64,000 nucleotides of DNA from Histophilus somni (lineage in GTDB: Bacteria; Pseudomonadota; Gammaproteobacteria; Enterobacterales; Pasteurellaceae): assembly GCF_014202395.1 (NCBI RefSeq), contig NZ_JACHGQ010000002.1, forward strand, positions 62,001 through 126,000. The letters run 5' to 3'. The number at the start of each line of letters is the position of its first letter. Position 1 is the stretch's first letter. Of the stretch, positions 48,793 through 56,875 are shown piece after piece. A program made the position numbers and the translations under genes. The notes below the pieces were generated by a model, which made no database searches, was not told where the DNA came from, and saw only the letters and a program-made list of their open reading frames with translations.

Positions 48793-49514
48793 GTTCCTCC
48801 ACGACTACTTTGGGTTTGCCATTGGGATGCCCCCAAATATTGCTGTTGTACCCAAGCAAGTGCATTATCAAAAAATACCGCACTTTCAACAGCTTGCGAT
48901 TGCAAACTAAGCTGATAAGTCGAGCCTTTTTCCACCACCATCGCCAACGCATAAGACAAAGGCAAACGCTCCACGGGTTGAGCATTGTATTTCACTGATA
49001 ACGGTGTTTCCGAAAGCACGACCAGCACCTTTTCTTGTCCATCATTTAAGAGTAGAAAAGCCTCTAATAAGGCAATTTCCAAGCTATCTTTTAAGGCGGT
49101 AATAGCCGTCGTTTCATTTTTAACCTGACGCATTTCAGACCATTGTCCAACAAGGGCATTATGCACCGAAAGACTAAATGAAGTAGGAGACACATCTCCT
49201 TCAGTTAAGAGAGAATGCCACAAGGCAAAGCTACGATTGATTTCTCCATTCAGCGAAGCATACACCACCGGCAAATTATTCTCTTGTTCGGTTAATGGCC
49301 ATGCCGCCTCAAAAAATAAACGTGCACTTTCACTTAAACGCCGACGTTTTAACGGCGGTAAAAAAGCCAGTTTAGGTGCAACAGTTTCACGTTTAGCAAC
49401 ACTTTCCATCCAATACTGCTCGCCTTGTTGCCAATCCTCTCCGGAAAGCTCTTTATTACAGACAATATTCCACGCATGAAGATTAAATGAAAAATTACAG
49501 ATTTGTTGCGTCAT
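48762..49514 (-). CDS. Degenerate beta-ketoacyl synthase-like protein (ApeC-like, chain-length-factor type)
   Basis: The 250-residue protein resembles the N-terminal half of a ketosynthase (KASIII/N-terminal ketosynthase-like family). Where a ketosynthase has its active Cys, it reads FSLSVHNALVGQW with no Cys, and there is no C-terminal His domain. It is thus expected to be non-condensing and to act as a partner of one of the full ketosynthases, as reported for the homologue in other aryl polyene systems. It lies between the ketosynthase gene at 49682 and the PlsC-like gene. Confidence 0.8.
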   Translation of the reverse strand: MTQQICNFSFNLHAWNIVCNKELSGEDWQQGEQYWMESVAKRETVAPKLAFLPPLKRRRLSESARLFFEAAWPLTEQENNLPVVYASLNGEINRSFALWHSLLTEGDVSPTSFSLSVHNALVGQWSEMRQVKNETTAITALKDSLEIALLEAFLLLNDGQEKVLVVLSETPLSVKYNAQPVERLPLSYALAMVVEKGSTYQLSLQSQAVESAVFFDNALAWVQQQYLGASQWQTQSSRGGTWLWKKNLIG

Positions 49515-49681
49515 TGTTTAATACTCTTTTGAACAAAGTCATTATCGATATTACACCCATCATTTATCATCTTTGCCATACGCTTTTTCTCTATCCACAA
49601 CTTTACAAAACGCCGCTAATTTTAGCTAATTCCATAGCAATTTCTATAATGTACACCCCGAAATGTAGCGACTTATTACCA

Positions 49682-50929
49682 CTATTCATCCGTCCAGCGT
49701 TTAAAAATAAGAGAAGTATTCACCCCACCGAATGCGAAATTATTGTTCATGACATAATCCGTGTGAATTTCTCGTCCATCATGTTGAATATAATCCACCT
49801 TACCACAACGCTCATCTACATTGTCAAGATTAATCGTTGGTGCAAACCAGCCATCTCGCATCATTTCAATGGAAAACCAAGATTCCAATGCACCGCAAGC
49901 TCCCAACGTATGACCAAGATAACTTTTTTGAGAACTCATGGGAACATACCCAAATACCGCTTCAGTGGCTTGCGTTTCTGCAATATCGCCTTGTTCGGTA
50001 GCGGTACCATGCCCACTGACATAACCAATTTTACTCGGTTCAATCCCTGCATCTTTCAGGGCTAATTCCATACAACGCTGCATCGTATCTTTTTGCGGGC
50101 GGGTAACATGACTACCGTCACTATTTGCACCATAACCGACCACTTCGGCAATAATATTCGCTCCACGAGCTAATGCATGCTCAAGCTCTTCCAACACAAA
50201 CATACAACCGCCCTCGCCAATCACTAATCCGTCACGTGCTTTATCGTATGGACGTGGCGTATGGCTTGGATTGTCATTATTACGACTTGCCGCATAAAGG
50301 CTGTCGAAAACATAAACCTCTGACGGACAAAATTCTTCACCACCGCCAGCAAGCATCATAGGAATCAATCCGTATTTAATGGCTTCATAGGAATAGCCGA
50401 TCGCTTGACTGCCTGATGAGCAAGCACTGGAAGTAGGGATAATCCTACCTGTTAAACCAAAGAAAATACCAATATTTGCCGCCGTAGTATGGGGCATCAT
50501 ACGTACATAAGTGTTGGCGTTGAAACCGTCTGACTTACCGGTCATCAAAAGTTCTGCCGCATCTTTAATATCATTAGTAGAACCGGTAGAAGAACCGCAA
50601 GCCACACCCATTCTACCGTCTTTCAGATATTCTAAAATAATACCGTCTTCGTCCAATAAAGAAGCGTTAGCCAAGGCTCGCTCACTGGCATCAACTACGA
50701 GCTGAGAAACACGCCCTAAACTGCGTAATTGCTTACGGTTCCAATGTTTCGGAGGATAGTAATCCTCAATAACCGCACCTAAACGAGCATCCAATTCGGG
50801 AAAACGTTCAACCCAATCATTCATAGATTTGACGGCATTTTGTTTACGTTGAAAAGCTGTTTTTATCTTCTGCCAATCATTCCCAAAAGCAGTGATACCG
50901 CCAATTCCTGTGACTACCACCCGTTTCAC
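49682..50929 (-). CDS. Beta-ketoacyl-ACP synthase of the polyene cluster, FabF-like (ApeR-like)
   Basis: The 415-residue ketosynthase has an intact Cys-His-His triad: Cys170 in SSACSSGSQAIGY, His307 in SGHGTATEQGD and His340 in YLGHTLGACGA. The start MKRVVVTGIGGITAFG is typical. It condenses malonyl units onto the growing chain. It is separated from the upstream reductase gene by 63 bases and from the next gene by 167 bases, the widest gap in the cluster. Confidence 0.92.
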   Translation of the reverse strand: MKRVVVTGIGGITAFGNDWQKIKTAFQRKQNAVKSMNDWVERFPELDARLGAVIEDYYPPKHWNRKQLRSLGRVSQLVVDASERALANASLLDEDGIILEYLKDGRMGVACGSSTGSTNDIKDAAELLMTGKSDGFNANTYVRMMPHTTAANIGIFFGLTGRIIPTSSACSSGSQAIGYSYEAIKYGLIPMMLAGGGEEFCPSEVYVFDSLYAASRNNDNPSHTPRPYDKARDGLVIGEGGCMFVLEELEHALARGANIIAEVVGYGANSDGSHVTRPQKDTMQRCMELALKDAGIEPSKIGYVSGHGTATEQGDIAETQATEAVFGYVPMSSQKSYLGHTLGACGALESWFSIEMMRDGWFAPTINLDNVDERCGKVDYIQHDGREIHTDYVMNNNFAFGGVNTSLIFKRWTDE

Positions 50930-50992
50930 TTCGTATCCTTTTTGCTGTTAATGTTCAATTGTGAATAAAAATATTGAAATCCTTACCGCTCT

Positions 50993-51721
50993 TTAACAAA
51001 GCCCGCCATTCACTGCAATCACTTGGCGAGTAATATAAGCGGCTTTTTCATCCATTAAAAATTGCACGGCATGAGCGACTTCTTCAGGATCGCCCATGCG
51101 TCCGGCAGGGATCATTTTTAAAATCTCATCTATCGGGACATTTTCGTCCAGAATATCCGTGTCAATTAACCCCGGAGCCACACAATTTACCGTGATTTTA
51201 CGTTTTGCCAACTCAATAGCCAACGCCTTGACCGCACCGATAAGTCCCGCTTTAGACGCACTGTAATTCACCTGTCCACGGTTACCAATCAAGCCTGAAA
51301 CAGACGTAATACACACAATTCGCCCCGCTTGACGACGACGGATCATCGGCATCATAATCGGGTGCAACACATTATAGAAACCATCTAAATTGGTGCGTAA
51401 CACGCTATCCCAATCATCATCGGTCAATGCCGGAAAAGCATTATCACGGGTTAGCCCTGCATTAAGTACTATGCCGTAATACGCACCATTTTCTTCTACA
51501 TCCGCCTCTAAAATTGACCGCACTTTTTCACGATCAGCCACATCAAATTGGAGTACTCTTGCATTTTGCCCTAAAGCTCTCACCTCTTGTGCCACATTCT
51601 CCGCCTCCGCTATACGAGAACGACAATGCACCACAATATCATACCCCTGTGTGGCAAGGTTTAAAGCAATCGCTTTGCCAATACCGCGACTTGAGCCGGT
51701 AATAAGCACTGTATTTGCCAT
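50993..51721 (-). CDS. 3-oxoacyl-ACP reductase of the polyene cluster, FabG-like (ApeQ-like)
   Basis: The 242-residue short-chain dehydrogenase has the NADPH motif GSSRGIGKA near residue 9, NAGLTRDNAF near 87 and the Ser140-Tyr153-Lys157 triad in ITSVSG and NYSASKAG. It reduces the 3-oxo group of the polyene intermediate. It is distinct from the housekeeping fabG at the left edge. Its start overlaps the dehydratase stop by one base (TAATGG), indicating coupling. Confidence 0.92.
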   Translation of the reverse strand: MANTVLITGSSRGIGKAIALNLATQGYDIVVHCRSRIAEAENVAQEVRALGQNARVLQFDVADREKVRSILEADVEENGAYYGIVLNAGLTRDNAFPALTDDDWDSVLRTNLDGFYNVLHPIMMPMIRRRQAGRIVCITSVSGLIGNRGQVNYSASKAGLIGAVKALAIELAKRKITVNCVAPGLIDTDILDENVPIDEILKMIPAGRMGDPEEVAHAVQFLMDEKAAYITRQVIAVNGGLC

Positions 51722-52173
51722 TATTGTTGTTCCTCCTTAGGACTAAACACATTCAATGCCCCTTCCAAAATCACATGATTATCGGCTAAATCAATAAGCT
51801 GACAATCAAATACACCAAACCCCGTCGCATCTTGAATGGACATGTTTATTTTAATCTGAAGACGGCTACCGATCGCAATCTCATCTTGGTAAATATGTAA
51901 TTTACGCGTGCCGAGTAAATACCCTAAACGCACCAGCTCATTGGCTTGAACAGCCATACATCCCGCCCAAGCAGCCACACCTTGAGCCATAATTTCGATA
52001 CCGGAAAATGCACTGAGTTTACCTTCTCGAATAAGAATATTATCGCTTTTAATCCTTGCCTCGGCGATCAAAAAATCTTCGCCAAAATCCGTAATAAGAT
52101 CAAGCAACACCATATCGTTACTATGCGGCAGCAAGGGAGCCACTTGCGTAATCGGACAATGCAAATTAACCAT
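51721..52173 (-). CDS. Hot-dog 3-hydroxyacyl-ACP dehydratase, FabZ-like (ApeP-like)
   Basis: From ATG 52173, one base after the ketosynthase stop and behind a GGGGGAG site, the protein has 150 residues. It has one hot-dog fold with LLPHSNDMVLLD near residue 15 and FSGIEIMAQGVAAWAG near 58, the ApeP pattern that replaces the usual FabZ signature. It works beside the second dehydratase at 47058; why two are needed is not known from sequence, and a mixed dimer is one possibility. Confidence 0.88.
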   Translation of the reverse strand: MVNLHCPITQVAPLLPHSNDMVLLDLITDFGEDFLIAEARIKSDNILIREGKLSAFSGIEIMAQGVAAWAGCMAVQANELVRLGYLLGTRKLHIYQDEIAIGSRLQIKINMSIQDATGFGVFDCQLIDLADNHVILEGALNVFSPKEEQQ

Positions 52174-52174
52174 G

Positions 52175-53392
52175 CTACTCCCCCAACACCAAAACCGAAT
52201 TATTCCCGCCAAAGGCAAAAGAACTGCTTACACCAATACGTCTATCCATTTTCCAATAACTATCCCGATCTGTAATAGCAAGTGCGGGCAGATTTTCATC
52301 TTTTTCTTGATCCCACAATTGTGCGGGAAGTTTACCCGTTGGATTATAATCTCGACTGATCATACCCCACAAAATCGCCGCTTCAATAGCACCTGCCGCA
52401 CCCAGCGTATGTCCAGTATATCCCTTAGTTGTGGTACAAGTGGTCTTATCTCCGAAGATCCTTTCAACCGCAAGGCTTTCCATGTGATCATTTTGAACCG
52501 TGCCAGTACCATGCAAATTAATCCAACCAACCTGTTCAGCCTTAACATTGGCGTTTTTTAAAGCATTCTCAAAAGCGGAAATTGCTCCCTCGCCTTCAGG
52601 ATGCGGAGAAGACATATGATAAGCATCACTACTCGACCCATAGCCGAACAATTTTAGGCTTTCATCATTTAACCTTGTTTTCGTCATTAAAAAGACCGCC
52701 GCACCTTCACCAATATTTATCCCGTTGCGATAACGAGAAAACGGATTAGTACGCTGTGCAGAAAGCACGGATAAAGAATTGAACCCGCTCACCGTTAGCG
52801 GTGAAAGCGTATCTACACCACCACAAATTACCGCATCACACAAATTATTTTTCAATAACCGAGCCGCACTGATTAACGCTCTAGCACCCGAAGTACAGGC
52901 GGTAGAAATACCATAGACTAAACCGCTTAAACCATAAACTTCCGCCACAAAATCTGCTGGAGCGGAAAATGAAACTTGCTGAAAATTGAAAGGTGCTAAC
53001 GACCAATCTTGTTGGCTTGCTCCACCTTTGAAAACAGGGATATTTTCATCTACACCCGTTGTTGAACTACCAATAACCACAGCAATACGTTGCTTGCCAA
53101 ACTGCTGAACAGCTTGCTCAATTTGCGGTTCAATATCTGCCAATGCATGCCACAACACCTGATTATTACGACTACGGTGTTGTACACTAAGCTTTTCCGG
53201 AAATGGGCGTAATGATAAATTTATCTCGCCGAAGACACCGATTTTACCGGCAATGTGATGCCGACTAAACACCTTATCGGAATGCACTAACGGGGAATGC
53301 TCCGCATTCAATAACATTTCTATATGCGTTTTCAGCCCTTCGCCCATAGCACTGATTATCGCAGGTTTTGATAAATATAAGGTTTCCGTCAT
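52175..53392 (-). CDS. Beta-ketoacyl-ACP synthase of the polyene cluster, FabB-like (ApeO-like)
   Basis: The 405-residue ketosynthase has Cys166 in STACTSGARAL, His294 in NLHGTGT and His328 in GYTGHTLGAAGA, so the triad is complete. It is less like housekeeping FabB/FabF than the second ketosynthase at 49682. In described systems this ketosynthase pairs with the degenerate ApeC-type partner. It is the second gene of the cluster, after a small lipoprotein gene, and is overlapped by none. Confidence 0.92.
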   Translation of the reverse strand: MTETLYLSKPAIISAMGEGLKTHIEMLLNAEHSPLVHSDKVFSRHHIAGKIGVFGEINLSLRPFPEKLSVQHRSRNNQVLWHALADIEPQIEQAVQQFGKQRIAVVIGSSTTGVDENIPVFKGGASQQDWSLAPFNFQQVSFSAPADFVAEVYGLSGLVYGISTACTSGARALISAARLLKNNLCDAVICGGVDTLSPLTVSGFNSLSVLSAQRTNPFSRYRNGINIGEGAAVFLMTKTRLNDESLKLFGYGSSSDAYHMSSPHPEGEGAISAFENALKNANVKAEQVGWINLHGTGTVQNDHMESLAVERIFGDKTTCTTTKGYTGHTLGAAGAIEAAILWGMISRDYNPTGKLPAQLWDQEKDENLPALAITDRDSYWKMDRRIGVSSSFAFGGNNSVLVLGE

Positions 53393-53418
53393 TTTATTTT
53401 CTGATAATTAGTACAATT

Positions 53419-53886
53419 TTAATTCAGTCTCAAAGGTTCGACAAACCAAACAGACTTATCCCCCAACTCAATATTAACGCCGTGTTTTTGCGGAGAAAAT
53501 CGCCATATTAACCGATGGTTTTGTGCATATTCATTTTCCGAGATCTGCTGGACATCGAAAATCATAGTCGACATAAAATACGTCGCAATCGCAGAAAAAA
53601 GCTGTTTTGCCTGCTTATTCGGCATAACGAAACCGTCGTTTTGCCACCCCGCTTTACTCAAAATAAGACGAGCAATAGGTGCACCGAGCGGATCTGTTTG
53701 CACCCAACGCCATTGATGAGGTTGAACTTCAATCGCCAGCAAACTTTTTTCCGATTGAGGAAATTGTTGTGTAATCACAAAAAGTCTGCTGTCTGTTTTT
53801 ACTTGTGGTAATTCAAGCACTTTTAACGAAGATGCACAAGCCGTTAGCAACATCGGGATGACAAGTAAAATGAATTTTTTTAACAT
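53419..53886 (-). CDS. DUF3261-type lipoprotein, first gene of the polyene cluster (ApeN-like)
   Basis: The 155-residue protein has a lipoprotein signal peptide with lipobox LTAC (Cys17) and a beta-rich domain. DUF3261 lipoproteins are restricted to aryl polyene-type clusters in my recollection; they may help place the product in the outer membrane. The AGGA before the ATG is only one base away, too close for good initiation, so translation may be weak. The divergent TonB receptor gene begins 264 bases on. Confidence 0.8.
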   Translation of the reverse strand: MLKKFILLVIPMLLTACASSLKVLELPQVKTDSRLFVITQQFPQSEKSLLAIEVQPHQWRWVQTDPLGAPIARLILSKAGWQNDGFVMPNKQAKQLFSAIATYFMSTMIFDVQQISENEYAQNHRLIWRFSPQKHGVNIELGDKSVWFVEPLRLN

Positions 53887-54150
53887 ATCCTATCGCATTA
53901 ATATTTAACAACTCTTTTATATCTATATGAATCAAGGCATACTTATTTTGCTCATATAATACAAAAACTCTTGGTAAAAATGCTAGTGAAAAATACATTT
54001 CACAAGCAACGTTTTGTTTAGCAACAATATAGTTCATTCAAATAACTTACTCTTTCCATAAAAATGATTAAAAAACTTGACAGTTAGGGCATTTATAATT
54101 ATAAGAACCATTCTCATTTCTATTATATTTTTTACAGGGAGATTTTCATT
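53887..54150. promoter_or_regulatory. Divergent promoter region of the polyene cluster and the TonB receptor gene
   Basis: These 264 AT-rich bases hold control signals for both directions. Toward the cluster, a -10-like TATTAT lies near 53955. Toward the receptor, a Fur-like site covers 54102-54116 and AGGGAG precedes the start codon. No gene is visible; a minus-strand frame at 53813-54037 is not credible. Confidence 0.5.
54102..54116. promoter_or_regulatory. Fur-like site upstream of the TonB receptor gene
   Basis: TAAGAACCATTCTCA, read on the minus strand TGAGAATGGTTCTTA, matches 10 of 14 positions of the 7-1-7 Fur core (TGATAATNATTATCA). It lies 35 bases before the receptor start codon, where an iron repressor would block transcription. 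Confidence 0.55.
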
Positions 54151-56442
54151 TTGAAATCTAAGTATTCTATTATTCTCAACCAATTATTTCTTTCAAGTAG
54201 CTTGATGTTTCCTGCATTAAGTTTTGCCGATTCGAATCCAGCAAAAACAAAACCCCACAAAGCGGAAGAATTGGGTGAAATATCCGTTGTGGCGAATGTT
54301 GAGCCTATTTTTTCCTCTACTCAATCTTCCGAACAATTGCGGAAAAATATGGTGTCTAATGAACGTGATTTATTTCGTCATGAAGTGGGGATTGGCGTGC
54401 CTGAAGGCGGTCGTTCCGGTAGTAACGGCTTTGCAATACGTGGTGTCGACAAAGATCGCGTTGCGGTGATTGTTGACGGTATACCGCAAGCCGAATCAAC
54501 AATGTCCACTTCCGCACGTTATTCTACCGAACGTCACAATGGCAATATCAATAATACGGAATATGAAAATATTAGCTCGGTAAAAGTACAGAAAGGGGCA
54601 AATTCTGTCATGAATGGTAGCGGTGCTTTAGGGGGTGCGGTTTCTTTTACCACCAAAGAGATTGAAGATTTTGTCGAACCTGACCGCACTTTCGGCTTCT
54701 TATCCAAAACCGGTTATACCTCAAAAAATAGAGAATGGCGTCAAGTGATAGGGGGGGGGTTCAAGACTGATCGCTTCTTCGGTTTTGCACAATTAACCAA
54801 ACGTTGGGGGCATGAAACAATCAATAATGGCAAAGGTGCGGATATTACCGGTCCGGGTCGTGGCAAACCCAACCCCCTCAGCTACCACACCACCTCATGG
54901 TTAACAAAAATCGGCTACGATATTAATAACACCCATCGCTTTACACTATTTTTAGAAGATCGTGCAGAAAAGAAATTTACCGAAGAAAAAACATTGGGAT
55001 TGAACGATGAGAACCGATTTGCCACAGACAGAACACCATACCGCCGTTATGGTCTCGAATATCGATATAATGGCTTATATTGGTTAGAAACAGTAAAACT
55101 CTTTGTGGCAAAACAGAAAATTGAGCAACTTTCAGCTCTTCGTGGTATTAACTCATATAACAATAACTTATTTCAACTTGCTTCCTATCAGTACATTCAA
55201 GATCAAACTATTACTCGTGGAGAATTATCAACTTATCCATTAGCATTATGGCGAACCACGCATCGCTTATCCAGCAAAGTGGAATTTCGTGATCAATTTT
55301 TGGAAAACAGTAATTCTCAACGCTACTTTGTCTCGTATTTAATGAAAAAAAATCGCCCAAATTATACGGAAGTTGTTCCGGTAAAATCTCGTATTTTTTC
55401 CCTATCGTTGCTTGATGAAGTCGCTTTAACCGATACATTGAAAGCCACTATTGGCGGACGTTATGATCGTTATAATTACGCCCCTCAAAACGTTACAAAA
55501 ACTCTTAATGGAGCCAAAATCAACTTCCCCTCAAGAAAACTATCCCATCTGTCTTGGCAATTGGGGTTGGAATATCAAGTACACCCATCACATCAAATTG
55601 GCTACCGCCTAAGCACCGGTTTTCGAGTGCCTCGTGCTGAAGATTTATATTTTGTAAGTCGTTCTGAGAGTACAGATATTGAGTATATTCCAAATCCGTT
55701 TCTACAACCGGAAACTGCACTGAACCACGAATTAACCTACCGTTTCCAAAACCAATATGCCCATTTTAGCGTCGGGCTTTTCCGCACACGTTATCATAAC
55801 TTTATCCAAGAGCGTGAAAGATGTAAGCCAAATCGGTTTTGGGATCCAGATCCTAAGAAAAGTTATGGGGCAAAGTGTACACATATTTCGTTAGCTCAAT
55901 TTGTCAATGAGCCTAAAGCGGTAATTAAAGGGATAGAAGTTAGCGGTGCTGTTAACGGCTCGGCATTGGGACTGTCGGATGGATTAACATTCCGCCTTAA
56001 GGGGAGTTATAGCAAAGGGCAAAATCATGATGGCGATCCGCTTAAATCCATTCAGCCTTGGACAGTGGTTGGGGGAATTGATTATGAAACGGAAAAATGG
56101 AGTATCAGTTTAACCGGTCGTTACAGTGCGGCTAAAAAAGCCAAAGATGCTATAGAAACAGAATATACTCATGATAAGAAAGTTGTCAAACAATGGCCTT
56201 TCTTAAGTCCTTCTTACTTTGTAGTGGATTTAACGGGACAAGTTAACCTGAGTAAAAATGTTACATTAAATATGGGGATTTTTAACTTATTCAACCGTAA
56301 TTATACAACTTGGGACAGTGCCTATAACTTGTTTACCAGAGGCTTTACTTCTCGCAGTGTGTTAAAAAATCAACCGAGCGGACTTAATCGTTTTACCGCA
56401 CCAAAACGCAATTTTGCCGCTTCCGTGGAAGTTCGTTTCTAG
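54151..56442 (+). CDS. TonB-dependent haemoglobin/transferrin/lactoferrin-type receptor
   Basis: This outer membrane receptor takes up haem or iron from host proteins with energy from TonB. The 763-residue protein has a signal peptide ending near FADS, a TonB box region (LGEISVVAN, about 40-48), a plug with FAIRGVDKDRVAVIVDGIPQ (about 90-110, in part) and a barrel ending in Phe. Motifs FRVPRAEDLYF and NLFNRNY fit the haem/transferrin receptor group. The ligand is not evident. The start is TTG (54151) behind AGGGAG. It contains a G9 tract at 54751. Confidence 0.88.
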   Translation: MKSKYSIILNQLFLSSSLMFPALSFADSNPAKTKPHKAEELGEISVVANVEPIFSSTQSSEQLRKNMVSNERDLFRHEVGIGVPEGGRSGSNGFAIRGVDKDRVAVIVDGIPQAESTMSTSARYSTERHNGNINNTEYENISSVKVQKGANSVMNGSGALGGAVSFTTKEIEDFVEPDRTFGFLSKTGYTSKNREWRQVIGGGFKTDRFFGFAQLTKRWGHETINNGKGADITGPGRGKPNPLSYHTTSWLTKIGYDINNTHRFTLFLEDRAEKKFTEEKTLGLNDENRFATDRTPYRRYGLEYRYNGLYWLETVKLFVAKQKIEQLSALRGINSYNNNLFQLASYQYIQDQTITRGELSTYPLALWRTTHRLSSKVEFRDQFLENSNSQRYFVSYLMKKNRPNYTEVVPVKSRIFSLSLLDEVALTDTLKATIGGRYDRYNYAPQNVTKTLNGAKINFPSRKLSHLSWQLGLEYQVHPSHQIGYRLSTGFRVPRAEDLYFVSRSESTDIEYIPNPFLQPETALNHELTYRFQNQYAHFSVGLFRTRYHNFIQERERCKPNRFWDPDPKKSYGAKCTHISLAQFVNEPKAVIKGIEVSGAVNGSALGLSDGLTFRLKGSYSKGQNHDGDPLKSIQPWTVVGGIDYETEKWSISLTGRYSAAKKAKDAIETEYTHDKKVVKQWPFLSPSYFVVDLTGQVNLSKNVTLNMGIFNLFNRNYTTWDSAYNLFTRGFTSRSVLKNQPSGLNRFTAPKRNFAASVEVRF
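54751..54759 (+). repeat. Run of nine G inside the TonB receptor gene
   Basis: Nine consecutive G encode three Gly residues in frame (VIGGGFK) in the N-terminal third of the barrel. Runs of this length slip during replication and shift the frame. In this sequence the gene is in the ON state. Confidence 0.9.
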
Positions 56443-56448
56443 TCTATT

Positions 56449-56482
56449 GACATCCGCCCTGCCTGAAGGCAGGGCGGACGTC
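56449..56482. repeat. GC-rich hairpin between the receptor gene and dgkA
   Basis: GACATCCGCCCTGCC and GGCAGGGCGGACGTC pair over 15 positions with one A:C mismatch around a TGAA loop. It is much richer in GC than its surroundings and lacks a T tract. It could be a protein-free transcription stop, a REP-like dispersed repeat or a protein site; copies elsewhere in the genome would tell. Confidence 0.7.
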
Positions 56483-56488
56483 AACACG

Positions 56489-56845
56489 CTAACAAAATAA
56501 AATCACTCCCCAAGTAAATAGTGCAAGGATTATGGCGACAAAAACTGCTGCTGAGCCTTGGTCTTTGGCTCGTCCGGATAACTCATGATATTCCGTTCCA
56601 ATACGATCAACCACAACTTCAATTGCACTATTCAACAATTCGGTAACCAGCACCAATAATAAAGAACCAATCATAAGCACAAACTCAATTTTGCTTTGTG
56701 CAAAATGAAACGCTAAAGGAAATAAAATACAACAAACCACAAGCTCATGACGAAAAGCACTTTCATGTTGAATCGTGCTTTTCAACCCTTTTAAGGAATA
56801 GACTATTGATTTTATAAAATGCTCCAATCCGGTTGTTTTTTTCAT
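56489..56845 (-). CDS. dgkA: Diacylglycerol kinase DgkA
   Basis: DgkA phosphorylates diacylglycerol in the inner membrane, recycling it to phosphatidic acid. The 118-residue protein has three membrane helices and the active-site pattern AFRHELVVCC and LVTELLNSAIEVVVDRIG with the catalytic Glu residues. DQGSAAVF follows in the third helix. It lies 30 bases after relA on the same strand. Confidence 0.96.
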   Translation of the reverse strand: MKKTTGLEHFIKSIVYSLKGLKSTIQHESAFRHELVVCCILFPLAFHFAQSKIEFVLMIGSLLLVLVTELLNSAIEVVVDRIGTEYHELSGRAKDQGSAAVFVAIILALFTWGVILFC

Positions 56846-56875
56846 TATCTTTACCTTTATCTTTACCTAACTTAT

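Noticed and set aside
53813-54037. Minus-strand frame of 74 residues before the first polyene cluster gene
   Set aside because: It overlaps the start of the lipoprotein gene in another frame, has no ribosome binding site and its residue make-up looks like translated spacer.
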